A stretch of DNA of 64,000 bases from JAGNNV01 sp031412915 (lineage in GTDB: Bacteria; Acidobacteriota; Vicinamibacteria; Fen-336; JAGNNV01): assembly GCA_031412915.1 (NCBI GenBank), contig JANODX010000038.1, forward strand, positions 22,073 to 86,072, written 5' to 3'. Under the pieces are notes generated by a model, which was not told the DNA's origin, did not search any database, and was given only the letters and a program-made list of their open reading frames with translations. Each line of letters begins with the position of its first letter. Position 1 is the stretch's first letter. Shown in pieces: positions 17,830-26,266 of this stretch. Position numbers and translations under genes: made by a program.

Positions 17830-18894
17830 TCAGGAAGCGGCGGGCAGTTTCTTGAAGTGCAGTTGACCGCAGGCGGCGAGAACGTCCTGGCCTCTCGGTC
17901 TCCTCACCGAAACCGGCACACCGGCGTCGAGAAGAATCCCCTCGAACCTCTCGACCTGCGCCTTCGTCGGGGCGGCGAAGGGAATCGGGTCCGCCTCGTT
18001 GAGCGGTATGAGATTGACCTTGCCGTTCCGGCCTCGCAGGAGGCGAGCGAGGGCATGAGCATGCTCGTCCCGATCGTTGACGTCCTTGAGGAGGACGTAC
18101 TCGTAAGTCACCCGCCCCCCTCGGGGCGAGGGGTAGGAGTCGGCGGCGGCGATGACATCCTTGAGCGCGTACTTGTTTTCGATCGGCATCAGCTCGGCCC
18201 GCAGCTTCGAGGTGGGCGCATGCAGCGAGATGGCGAGATTGGGGCGGACCGGCTCCCGCTTGAGTTTCTCCAGGGCGGGGAGAATCCCCACGGTGGAGAG
18301 CGTCAATTTCTTGGGGGTGATCGCGAAAGCCGCGGGGTCCATGAGGATGCGGAGAGCGGCTATGGTGTTCTCATAGTTGAGAAGCGGTTCGCCCATACCC
18401 ATCACGACCACGTTCCACGGACGCTCGTCGCGCGGCGAGGCCGCGGCCGCCTCGTCCATGCCGTGGGCCACCTGGGACAGGATCTCCCAGGCCTTCAGGT
18501 TCCGCCGGTAGCCGCTGATGCCGGTGAGGCAGAACGCGCACTTCACCGGACATCCGGCCTGGGTGGAGATACACAGAGTCCGGCGTCGGGTCTCCGGTAT
18601 GAACACGCTCTCGATGGTGGCGCCATCGTCACAGCGATAGAGGGACTTGATTGTTCCATCGGTGGAAAACTGCCGGTCGGCCACACCGATTCTCCGGACT
18701 TCGTGGTGTTCTCCCAAGGAGGCGCGCAGGGCGGCCTTCAGGTTGGTCATCTCACCGATGCGGCGGACGCGCCTGGCGTAGAGCCATGAGTAGATCTGGG
18801 GAGCACGAAAACGAGGCTCGCCCAGCGCGCTCATCAAGGCTTCGATTTCGGCCAGGGACATGCCGAAGAGGTTCTGCGCGAGAACGGCGCTCAT
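17830..18894 (-). CDS. rlmN: Dual-specificity 23S rRNA/tRNA adenine-C2 methyltransferase
   Basis: 354 residues. Radical-SAM cluster motif C115-x3-C119-x2-C122 (within CISTQAGCPVKCAFC), SAM-binding GMGEPLLNYENT, and an N-terminal accessory domain (LGEPRFRAPQIYSWLYARRVRRIGEMTNLK) typical of RlmN. The late Cys for the methyl-carrier role fits RPRGQDVLAACGQL. It methylates A2503 of 23S rRNA and A37 of some tRNAs, in the cytoplasm. It lies six bases after queG on the same strand, so two tRNA/rRNA modification genes sit side by side. Confidence 0.97.
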   Translation of the reverse strand: MSAVLAQNLFGMSLAEIEALMSALGEPRFRAPQIYSWLYARRVRRIGEMTNLKAALRASLGEHHEVRRIGVADRQFSTDGTIKSLYRCDDGATIESVFIPETRRRTLCISTQAGCPVKCAFCLTGISGYRRNLKAWEILSQVAHGMDEAAAASPRDERPWNVVVMGMGEPLLNYENTIAALRILMDPAAFAITPKKLTLSTVGILPALEKLKREPVRPNLAISLHAPTSKLRAELMPIENKYALKDVIAAADSYPSPRGGRVTYEYVLLKDVNDRDEHAHALARLLRGRNGKVNLIPLNEADPIPFAAPTKAQVERFEGILLDAGVPVSVRRPRGQDVLAACGQLHFKKLPAAS

Positions 18895-18900
18895 AGGTTC

Positions 18901-20037
18901 TTATACTCGACCTGAGCCGCGACTGCCTTCTTCGCGAAGCCGGTCCACAAGCCGGTCGCGACCCCAGGCCGCGTGTTCGCGCACGATCGGATCTTCGTCG
19001 TTCAGCAGGATTTCGAGCAGGGCGATATGCTCGACCGAGCCTTCGTTGCCGATGGCCACGGCCACGTTTCGAAGGAGGCCCCGGCGCTTGGCCCGCTTAA
19101 TCGGGTTTCGTCGAAACCGTTCCTGAAACTCCGCGGGCGAAAGCGACGCCAACTCTTCAAATGGAGGCGCAAAGTTTCGGGCCCTCGGCTCGAACCAGGG
19201 GCCGCCCGAGACCTGACGCTTCCGATTCCACGGGCAGACATCCTGGCAGATGTCGCAGCCGAACACCTGCCGGCCCATCGATCCGCGAAGGCCAGGGTCT
19301 ATGGAGTGTTTCACCTCGATGGTCAGGTAGCTGATACATCGCCGAGCGTCGAGGACGTAGGGCTCGGGGAAGGCCTGGGTGGGACAAGCGTCGAGACACG
19401 CCCGGCATGAACCGCAGATATCGGTGGTCGGACTGTCCGGGGCGAGCTCCAGATCGGTGATGAGAACACCGATGAAGAACCATGACCCGAGACCCTGGTT
19501 CAGGACGCAGGTGTTCTTTCCATAACTGCCGAGGCCCGCCGCCACCGCATACGCCTTCTCCGCCACCGGGCCCGTATCGACATAGGCCCGCGATTCGAAA
19601 GCGCCAACAACGTCCTGGCCGAGGGTACGGCGCAGCGCCTCCAGCCGGGCCCGCACCACCTCGTGGTAATCGTCGCCCCAGGCGTACCGGGCGATCCAAG
19701 CGGACCCTGCGGGGGTTTCGGTCGAGTAGGGGTGGGGCGTGTCGTACTGAAGGGCGGTGACGATGACGGAACGCGCCCAGGGAAAAGCGGTGGTGACATT
19801 CGACCGTCGATCGGCCTGGTCCACGAGATAGTCCATCACGCCGGCCCGGCCGAGTTCGATCCATTTCTTGAAGTGGGCGAGGACCGGTGGAGCCTGAGGC
19901 GGAGCGATCCGTACCTCGTCGAAACCGGCCTCCCGCGCTCGGCGCTTGACAAGGCCGGAAAGCACCTCCGGGGTCAGTGAGTCTTCAGGCAAGTCGAGGG
20001 AGAAGCGGGAGTTCAAAGCTAGAATCTCAGACTCCAC
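18901..20037 (-). CDS. queG: Epoxyqueuosine reductase
   Basis: Up to 378 residues from GTG 20037. Family members usually begin close to the GLVKRRAREAGFDEVRIA block, so a later GTG at 19965 (25th codon) is also possible. Two ferredoxin-type 4Fe-4S motifs are visible, CGSCRACLDACPTQAF and CDICQDVCPWNRK, and the cobalamin-binding middle region has GSYGKNTCVLNQGLGSWFFIG. A HEAT-like C-terminus (RNVAVAIGNEG, LLEILLNDEDPIVREHAAWGRDRL) completes the family layout. It performs the last step of queuosine synthesis in tRNA. Confidence 0.96.
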   Translation of the reverse strand: MESEILALNSRFSLDLPEDSLTPEVLSGLVKRRAREAGFDEVRIAPPQAPPVLAHFKKWIELGRAGVMDYLVDQADRRSNVTTAFPWARSVIVTALQYDTPHPYSTETPAGSAWIARYAWGDDYHEVVRARLEALRRTLGQDVVGAFESRAYVDTGPVAEKAYAVAAGLGSYGKNTCVLNQGLGSWFFIGVLITDLELAPDSPTTDICGSCRACLDACPTQAFPEPYVLDARRCISYLTIEVKHSIDPGLRGSMGRQVFGCDICQDVCPWNRKRQVSGGPWFEPRARNFAPPFEELASLSPAEFQERFRRNPIKRAKRRGLLRNVAVAIGNEGSVEHIALLEILLNDEDPIVREHAAWGRDRLVDRLREEGSRGSGRV

Positions 20038-20089
20038 CCGCGAGCATACTCAAGCAAACAGGACTCCGGGCACAGGCAAGGACTCATCG

Positions 20090-21268
20090 ATGAAACCCGC
20101 TGTTCTCAAATCAGCCGCCCGCATGTTCCTGGCCCTGACGTTCCTTCTTGCCAACCCCGAGGTCGCCCGGAGCCAGGGTCCACCGGCGGCTCCAACCGCC
20201 CAGAGTCAGACGAGGCGACCCGCCGAGAACAACGTGAAGAAGGCGGCCGAACAGGAAGAAAAGGCGTTGAGGGAAGCGGCCGAAAAGGAACGCAAGGAGG
20301 CCGAGGCAGCCGCCAGGGAAAGAGAGAAGACGACCGCACGTAAGACCGCCGCCGAACCGCAGGCGAAGGTCGAAAGGCCGGTGGCCCCGGTCCAGGCCCC
20401 GACCCGCGAGCAGCAACGCATCCAACAGGCCGAGGCCAAGGCTCGGCTCGAAGCGGAGAAAGCCCGAAAGCGGGAGGAGGATCGCACCCGCGCCCAGGAG
20501 GCGAAGGACGCGGAACAAAGGCGGAAGGACGAAGAGCGAGCCGGACGCGAGGCCGCCAAAGCCAGAGAGAGCGAGGATCGGACGCGCGCGGACTCATTGC
20601 AGAAAGAACACGAGGATCGGGCGCGACCGACTCCCGCCCCCTACCCGGCGCCCGCGCCACCCACCGGCAACCCGCCGGGCAAAGCCGACGACCGACAGCG
20701 GAAGGAATTGGTCAAGCAGCTCCAGAAAGCCCGAGCTGACCGCGACCAATTGAGCCGGGAAGCCGATGAGGCTGAGCGCCTCGCGCGCGCCGCTCGAACC
20801 GCCGCGAACGAGGGCCAGCGCGCCTACGAGGCGATGACCACCGGACTCGGGATTGAGGATGTCGCGGTTCTGGCGGCGCCGCCCCCCGCGGACGGGACGC
20901 CCAGGAAGAACCGTTTCTTGACGAAGGCGGATGAAAAACAAGCGGCCGCCTTGAAGAATGCGCCCCAGACGACTGCGGATCCGCTTCGAATCGCCCTCGA
21001 TCTCAAGAGTCCCGATGCCGAGGCGAGGGAAAAGGCGGCCTTCACCCTCGCCACTCTGGGGCCGGACGCTCAACCCGCCACCCGGGCGTTGATGGCGTCG
21101 CTGGCCGATGCGGTTCCCGCGGTCCGAGTCGCCGCCGCCCAGGCGCTTGGTCGGATCGGAACCGGGGCTTCGGCGGCCGTAGCGCCCCTGACCGCGGCAC
21201 TCACCGACCCCGATCCCGCGGTCAGGAACGCCGCGCAGGCTGCTCTGCTCGCAGTTCAAGGACGCTAG
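20090..21268 (+). CDS. Exported charged coiled-coil protein with C-terminal HEAT repeats
   Basis: 392 residues from ATG 20090 (AAGGA eight bases upstream). A signal peptide (MKPAVLKSAARMFLALTFLLANPEVARSQ) is followed by about 160 residues of Lys/Glu/Arg/Ala-rich, probably coiled-coil sequence. A Pro-rich hinge (PTPAPYPAPAPPTG) and a second helical stretch (RKELVKQLQKARADRDQLSREADEAERL) come next. Two or three HEAT-like repeats end the protein (DPLRIALDLKSPDAEAREKAAFTLATLG, then PAVRVAAAQALGRIG and PAVRNAAQAALLAVQ). Low-complexity composition makes family assignment by eye unsafe. Its stop shares CTAG with the stop of recR on the other strand. Confidence 0.8.
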   Translation: MKPAVLKSAARMFLALTFLLANPEVARSQGPPAAPTAQSQTRRPAENNVKKAAEQEEKALREAAEKERKEAEAAAREREKTTARKTAAEPQAKVERPVAPVQAPTREQQRIQQAEAKARLEAEKARKREEDRTRAQEAKDAEQRRKDEERAGREAAKARESEDRTRADSLQKEHEDRARPTPAPYPAPAPPTGNPPGKADDRQRKELVKQLQKARADRDQLSREADEAERLARAARTAANEGQRAYEAMTTGLGIEDVAVLAAPPPADGTPRKNRFLTKADEKQAAALKNAPQTTADPLRIALDLKSPDAEAREKAAFTLATLGPDAQPATRALMASLADAVPAVRVAAAQALGRIGTGASAAVAPLTAALTDPDPAVRNAAQAALLAVQGR

Positions 21269-21861
21269 AACTCGCGCCGCCCTTCGAGGGCGCGGGTCAT
21301 GGTGACTTCGTCCGCCCACTCGAGATCGGACCCCGCGGGAATGCCGGTGGCGATCCGCGTGACTTTCACGCCGAGCGTTCTGAGAAGTCTCGCGAGATAG
21401 ATCGCGGTCGCCTCGCCTTCCACGGTGGGTGAGGTCGCGAGAATCACCTCCGTGGCCAGACCCTCGCGCACCCGATCAAGAAGACCCTGAATTCGAAGCT
21501 CATCCGGCCCTATCCCCTGGATCGGCGAAAGGGCGCCATGGAGAACGTGATAGCGGCCACGGTAACCCCCGCTGCGGTCGACGGCCATGATGTTTCCCGG
21601 TTCTTCGACAACACAGACGAGAGCATCGACTCGCGAAGGATCCGTGCAAATCAGGCACACCGGCCGATCCGTGAACGCGTTGCATCGCTCGCACAGGCCG
21701 ATGCTCTTGGACAGGGTCTCAATGGCCAGGGCCAGGCGGCGGTTGTCCTCGACGCCCGACTTGAGCAGAAAAAAGGCCACCCGCTGCGCCGATTTGGGAC
21801 CGAGGCCCGGGAGCCTGCGCAACTCGGCGATCAGTTTTGCGATGGGTTCTGGATAGTCCAT
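21265..21861 (-). CDS. recR: Recombination mediator RecR
   Basis: 198 residues, family length. HhH motif near the N-terminus (LPGLGPKSAQRVAFFLL), the zinc finger CERC-x9-CLIC (53-70), and the Toprim domain beginning VCVVEEPGNIMAVDRSGGYRGRYHVLHGALSP. RecR acts with RecO and RecF to load RecA on gapped DNA. dnaX and a YbaB-like gene, frequent neighbours, are absent here. Convergent with the coiled-coil/HEAT gene, sharing the four bases CTAG. Confidence 0.97.
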   Translation of the reverse strand: MDYPEPIAKLIAELRRLPGLGPKSAQRVAFFLLKSGVEDNRRLALAIETLSKSIGLCERCNAFTDRPVCLICTDPSRVDALVCVVEEPGNIMAVDRSGGYRGRYHVLHGALSPIQGIGPDELRIQGLLDRVREGLATEVILATSPTVEGEATAIYLARLLRTLGVKVTRIATGIPAGSDLEWADEVTMTRALEGRREF

Positions 21862-21998
21862 TTAGGTTTCGTGGGACTGGAAGTCTAAGGGGCAGGTGTA
21901 TCCTTTAGCTTGGTCCCATGGCCTTGCTTTCCCCGCTCTCGAGCGGGAAGGGTCGGTTTTCACCTGGGCCAGAAGTCGCGTTTTTAAGGAGTGTTTGG

Positions 21999-22499
21999 AT
22001 GGCAGGGCCCGATATTGTCATGTACGAGCAGGAGTTCAACCAGATCAAGGGGATCCTGGGCAAACTCCGCACCGACAGCAACGCACGGGTCGTCTTCCTG
22101 GTCGACAAGAATGGCCAGCAGATCGCCACCGCGGGAGACGTGGAAAACATCGATGCCACCTCGCTCGCCTCGCTCACCGCGGGCAACGTCGCCGCCACCG
22201 ACGGTCTGGCCAAGCTCATCGGGGAGCGTGAGTTCTCGATCCTGTTCCACGAGGGCGAGAAAGACAACATCCACATCTCTATCGTGGCCTCCCGGGTCAT
22301 CCTGGTCGTAATCTTCGACGAGCGGTCTTCCCTGGGCCTGGTGAGGTTGAGAGTCAAGCGCGCCTCCGGCGAACTCGCCGAGGTGTTCGCGGGATTGCTC
22401 ACGAAGATGGAGCTCGAGAAGGCGAAGGGCGCGGCCTCGGAACACGCCACCCCGTTCGCAGAAATCACGGACGACGACATCGACGCTTTGTTCGGCTAG
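21999..22499 (+). CDS. mglB: Roadblock/LC7 protein, MglB-type GTPase activator
   Basis: 166 residues from ATG 21999, with AAGGAG eight bases upstream. The Roadblock/LC7 fold is visible: EQEFNQIKGILGKLRTDSNARVVFLVDKNGQQIAT and LASLTAGNVAATDGLAKLIGE, with a charged C-terminal tail (TDDDIDALFG). In Myxococcus, MglB is the GAP for the small GTPase MglA and sets cell polarity. The mglA gene follows 42 bases downstream, so this is the conserved mglBA pair. Confidence 0.93.
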   Translation: MAGPDIVMYEQEFNQIKGILGKLRTDSNARVVFLVDKNGQQIATAGDVENIDATSLASLTAGNVAATDGLAKLIGEREFSILFHEGEKDNIHISIVASRVILVVIFDERSSLGLVRLRVKRASGELAEVFAGLLTKMELEKAKGAASEHATPFAEITDDDIDALFG

Positions 22500-22541
22500 C
22501 CCCTTTACGCGACCGAATAGAAGAGCCTCTAGAAACCGGCG

Positions 22542-23129
22542 ATGACCTTCATTAACTACGCCTCGCGAGAGATCAACTGCAAGATCGTCTACTACGGCCC
22601 CGGCCTCTGCGGGAAGACCACGAATCTTCAACACATCTACGACAAGAGCACGGTGGGAACGAAAGGGAAGCTGATTTCGCTGGCCACCGAAACGGACCGC
22701 ACGCTGTTCTTCGACTTCCTCCCTCTCGAACTGGGAACGGTCCGCGGTTTCAAAACCCGGTTTCATCTCTACACCGTTCCGGGTCAGGTCTTCTACGATG
22801 CCTCCCGAAAGCTGATCCTGAAGGGCGTCGATGGCGTGATTTTCGTCGCCGACTCTCAGGAAGAGCGGATGGACGCGAACCTCGAGGCCCTCGACAATCT
22901 GGTCACGAACCTGAAGAGTCAAGGCTACGATTTCAATACCATCCCGTACGTGCTTCAGTTCAACAAGCGCGACCTGCCCACCGCCATGCCGGTGGAAGCG
23001 ATGAAGAAGGTGCTCTGCCGAAGGAACGAGGCGGTCGTCGAGGCCTGCGCGTCCAAGGGCATTGGCGTCTTCGAAACCCTGCGGGCGGTCGCGAAAGTCG
23101 TGTTGCAGGAACTGAACAAAGGCCAGTAA
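22542..23129 (+). CDS. mglA: Ras-like small GTPase, polarity regulator MglA
   Basis: 195 residues starting MTFINYASREINCKIVYYG. The P-loop is G19-P-G-L-C-G-K25-T-T, the switch region ATETDRTLFFDFLPLELG is MglA-specific, and NKRD gives guanine specificity. The G3 motif reads TVPGQ, the usual MglA form rather than DTAGQ. MglA with MglB sets the leading and lagging poles in gliding or twitching bacteria, and its presence suggests surface motility or at least regulated polarity. No other motility gene lies nearby. Confidence 0.96.
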   Translation: MTFINYASREINCKIVYYGPGLCGKTTNLQHIYDKSTVGTKGKLISLATETDRTLFFDFLPLELGTVRGFKTRFHLYTVPGQVFYDASRKLILKGVDGVIFVADSQEERMDANLEALDNLVTNLKSQGYDFNTIPYVLQFNKRDLPTAMPVEAMKKVLCRRNEAVVEACASKGIGVFETLRAVAKVVLQELNKGQ

Positions 23130-23158
23130 GGGCGGCCGCCCCCAAGGGAGAAGGACGA

Positions 23159-23848
23159 TCAGCGCGTCCACAAACGACGTTCCTCGCGGTCGAGCGTGCG
23201 TCCGGTCAGCAGACCGTCCGCCAGCACCACGACGGTGAGAAGGGCGGCGCACAGCCAGGCCAGGGGGGTTGCCATTCCCTGAATCGCGGGCCACATGAGC
23301 ACTCCGAGATTCAACACCCCAAGGAGGATTCGGGCCTCGGTGCCCCCGATGCCGCCAAAGGCGATCTGAAACACGCTCGTCGCGTGGGCCTTGAGGGCGA
23401 TATGAATCTGAAGGAGCAGGTAGGCGATCAGCAGAGCCAGGGCGGAAGCAGGCGAGGACAGACCGGAAGCGGCCAGGCCGCCGAGGAGAAAGATCGCGCC
23501 GAAGGCGTCGACCAGGTGGTCGACATAGAAACCATATCGGGGGCGTTGTTTCTCCCTCACCCGAGCCAGCGTTCCGTCGAGGCTGTCGCCGAACCAGTTG
23601 AGAAAGAGAAAGAGGTTGACGCCCAGAAGAGCCAGCGGCGTGACCTGAAGGAATCGATAGCAAAGACCGGCGAGGAACATCGATACGACACCAAGCGCGG
23701 TGAGGTGGTCGGGCCCGACCCACGGGGGCAGTCGTTCGGCCAGGGCGATGAGAATCCTTTTCTCGGCCTCCGCGGTGAAAGAGCGCAGGTCTCGGGTGGA
23801 AAGAGCGGGGAGATTGGTTTGATCGGCAAAGGTTGAACGAGTGGACAT
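23159..23848 (-). CDS. CDP-alcohol phosphatidyltransferase family membrane enzyme
   Basis: 229 residues with about six membrane segments. The complete active-site motif is present: D88-x2-D91-G92-x2-A95-R96-x9-G106-x3-D110-x3-D114. The family joins a CDP-linked lipid or polyol phosphate to an alcohol acceptor during phospholipid or related synthesis. The acceptor cannot be read from the sequence. It is convergent with mglA, 29 bases apart. Confidence 0.88.
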   Translation of the reverse strand: MSTRSTFADQTNLPALSTRDLRSFTAEAEKRILIALAERLPPWVGPDHLTALGVVSMFLAGLCYRFLQVTPLALLGVNLFLFLNWFGDSLDGTLARVREKQRPRYGFYVDHLVDAFGAIFLLGGLAASGLSSPASALALLIAYLLLQIHIALKAHATSVFQIAFGGIGGTEARILLGVLNLGVLMWPAIQGMATPLAWLCAALLTVVVLADGLLTGRTLDREERRLWTR

Positions 23849-23970
23849 GCGGCCTCCTGGGAGTTACGTGAATCGACCAGGAGACGGTAGGTGAGTCGCG
23901 GTTTGAATGTCCCTAACGAAACCCTGAACATCTGCAAAGAACTTCCAAAGCCTCATAATCGGGGCCGGGG

Positions 23971-25269
23971 ATGGCCAACACGAACCCTCCGAAGGAGGCG
24001 CTACCGCTGCCTATGACTCTTCATCACCTCGGACCCTTCACTCTCGACTCCCGGACTCTTCTCCTTCTGCGCGAGGAGGAAATGGTGAAGGTCCCCATGA
24101 AGACCGTGGAGGTGCTCCTGGCGTTGCTCCACCGTCGCGGCGAAATCGTGACCAAGGACGAACTCCTCCAGGCGGCCTGGCCCGACAGCATCGTGGAGGA
24201 AGCGAATCTCACGGTCCACGTCGCCCTTCTGCGGAAGACGCTGGGCGCGGCCGTCCCCATCGAGACCATACCGAAGAGAGGCTATCGGCTTCTCCGGGAG
24301 AGGGAGGCGGCGGCCCTGACCGATTTGCAACGCCGAGTGCGTGAAGGCATCCTGCGGGGCCGGTATTTTTGGAACAAGCTCACCAGAAACTCGCTGGACC
24401 GCGCGTCCTCCGCATTCGAGGAAGCCCTCGGGCTCGATCCGGATTCTGGCGATGCTCATTCGGGCCTGTGCGACACGAGGCTCATGCAGGGTTTGTTTGG
24501 CTTTAATCCGGACCGGGCGGTGTTCTCGGTGGCGCGGGCGCACGGGGAGCGAGCGGCCGAAACCAGCACTCGATCCGCGGATGCCCTGGCCTCCTTCGCG
24601 TTTTCGCAGCTTTTCGACCGATTTGCTTTCGACGTCGCGGAGGCGGCGTTGAACCGCGCGCGCGAACTCCCGCCCACGCGGGTGGAGCTTCACCTCTGGT
24701 CGGGTCTGTTCCACGCGCTTCGGGGCCACACGTTGCGGGCCTTGGCCTCGGCCAAGGAGGCCGCTGCGCTCGACCCCATCTCGCTGAAGGCGGTGGTGGG
24801 ATCGGGCTTTCATCTCTACTTGTCCCAACAACATCAGCCGGACCCCGACCCCTTGTTGCGAGCCCTGGAACTCGAACCGGAGTTTGCGGTCGCCCACTGG
24901 GCGCTCGGCCTGGCCTGTGATCGGCTCGGCGATTTCGCCCGCGCCGAGGCCGCCCATCGAGCGGCCGTCCTTCACTCTGGCGCTTCACCGACCATGGAAT
25001 CGAATCTCGCCCGATCGCTCGCCCTCGCCGGAAAGCGCTCCGAAGCCAAAGACATGGCGGCAAAATTGGGCGCCCTTGGCCTCGCTCCCTATCGACTCGC
25101 CACGATTCAGGTCGCCTTAGGCGAGAATGAGGAGGCCATCGCTTCGCTCGAACGAGCGTGGGCGGTGAGAGATCCGTGGCTGGTGGTATTGAAAGTGGAT
25201 CCGATGCTCGATGCGGTCCGAAAGGACAGCCGCGTCCTGGCCATCGAGGGAGGAGTGTTGCGTGGCTGA
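23971..25269 (+). CDS. Winged-helix (OmpR/CadC-type) DNA-binding protein with TPR-like repeats
   Basis: 432 residues. Residues about 15-105 form the Trans_reg_C winged helix (LGPFTLDSRTLLLL..., MKTVEVLLALLHRRGEIVTKDELLQAAWPD, LRKTLG, IETIPKRGYRLL). The rest is about 300 residues of helix-turn-helix repeats of the TPR/SEL type (AFEEALGLDPDSGDAHSGL, AKEAAALDPIS, LLRALELEPEFAVAHWALG). There is no membrane helix, unlike CadC. Such proteins are numerous in Acidobacteriota; their targets are mostly unknown. Its end overlaps the oxidoreductase gene by eight bases. Confidence 0.9.
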   Translation: MANTNPPKEALPLPMTLHHLGPFTLDSRTLLLLREEEMVKVPMKTVEVLLALLHRRGEIVTKDELLQAAWPDSIVEEANLTVHVALLRKTLGAAVPIETIPKRGYRLLREREAAALTDLQRRVREGILRGRYFWNKLTRNSLDRASSAFEEALGLDPDSGDAHSGLCDTRLMQGLFGFNPDRAVFSVARAHGERAAETSTRSADALASFAFSQLFDRFAFDVAEAALNRARELPPTRVELHLWSGLFHALRGHTLRALASAKEAAALDPISLKAVVGSGFHLYLSQQHQPDPDPLLRALELEPEFAVAHWALGLACDRLGDFARAEAAHRAAVLHSGASPTMESNLARSLALAGKRSEAKDMAAKLGALGLAPYRLATIQVALGENEEAIASLERAWAVRDPWLVVLKVDPMLDAVRKDSRVLAIEGGVLRG

Positions 25270-26266
25270 GTCGGAAACCGGAAAGATGCGGGCAATTGAG
25301 ATTGCTGAGCCCGGAGGGCCGGACGTGCTTCGCCTGGTGGAGCGCGATGTTCCTCGTCTCGGGTCCTCGGACGTCCTGATCCGCGTCTCCGCGGCCGGCG
25401 TCAATCGCCCGGACATCCTCCAGCGGGAGGGAAAGTACCCGCCCCCGTCGGGGGTCACGGATATCCCCGGCCTCGAAGTAGCGGGAGAAGTGGTGGCCGT
25501 CGGTGACGAGGTGATTTCGGTCCGCACCGGAGATCATGTGATGGCCCTGGTCGCGGGCGGCGGCTATGCCGAGTACTGCGCCGCTCCTTCCGGCTCCTGC
25601 CTGAAGATTCCCCAGGGCTTGTCGTCCATCGATGCGGCGGCGGTGCCGGAGACGTTCTTCACGGTCTGGGCGAACGTCTTCGAAGCGGGACGGCTGCAGC
25701 CGGGCGAGACCTTCCTGGTCCACGGGGGCGGAAGCGGCATCGGAACCGCGGCGGTCCAAATGGTGACGGTCCTCGGCGGAAAGGCGTATGCCACCTCAAG
25801 GGGGCCGAAGAAGTGCGCGGCCGTCGAAGCTCTAGGGGCGCTGCGCTGCTTCGACTCCACCACTCAGGACTTTGTCTCCGAACTCAAAGATCTGACCGAG
25901 AACCGTGGATTGGATGTCATCCTCGACATACTGGGCGGGGACTGCACAAATCGGAATCTTCAGGCCCTGGCCTTCGGGGGCCGGCTGGTTCAGATTGCCA
26001 CCCTGCTGGGGACCAAGGCCGAGGTGAACATGGCCCTGATCATGCAGAAGCGGCTGACCGTCACCGGATCCACACTGCGCACGCGGCCGGACTTCGAAAA
26101 GGCCCGCATCGCGCGCGCGTTGCTGGAGCGGGTCGTCCCGCACATAGAGTCGGGCGCGATCCGGCCGGTGATCCACATGACTTTCCCCCTGGAGGCGGCG
26201 AGCAAAGCCCACGCTCAACTGGAGGAGGGAACGGCGATCGGCAAGATCGTTCTGACCGTCAACTAG
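25262..26266 (+). CDS. Zinc-independent quinone oxidoreductase (MDR family)
   Basis: 334 residues from GTG 25262, chosen because AGGAG lies seven bases upstream; ATG 25286 lacks a usable ribosome site. The fold begins MRAIEIAEPGGPDVLRLVERDVP, with AAGVNRPDILQREGKYPPP (the PIG3/QorA signature), then the NADPH-binding VHGGGSGIGTAAVQMV. The nearest relatives are PIG3-like and crotonyl-type quinone oxidoreductases. Translation is coupled to the winged-helix gene. The stop shares CTAG with rmuC on the opposite strand. Confidence 0.92.
   Translation: MAESETGKMRAIEIAEPGGPDVLRLVERDVPRLGSSDVLIRVSAAGVNRPDILQREGKYPPPSGVTDIPGLEVAGEVVAVGDEVISVRTGDHVMALVAGGGYAEYCAAPSGSCLKIPQGLSSIDAAAVPETFFTVWANVFEAGRLQPGETFLVHGGGSGIGTAAVQMVTVLGGKAYATSRGPKKCAAVEALGALRCFDSTTQDFVSELKDLTENRGLDVILDILGGDCTNRNLQALAFGGRLVQIATLLGTKAEVNMALIMQKRLTVTGSTLRTRPDFEKARIARALLERVVPHIESGAIRPVIHMTFPLEAASKAHAQLEEGTAIGKIVLTVN

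Noticed and set aside
23131..23150. GC-rich palindrome between mglA and the phosphatidyltransferase gene as a bidirectional terminator
   Set aside because: The stem (GGGCGGCCGCCC) is short and lacks a T-run on either side.
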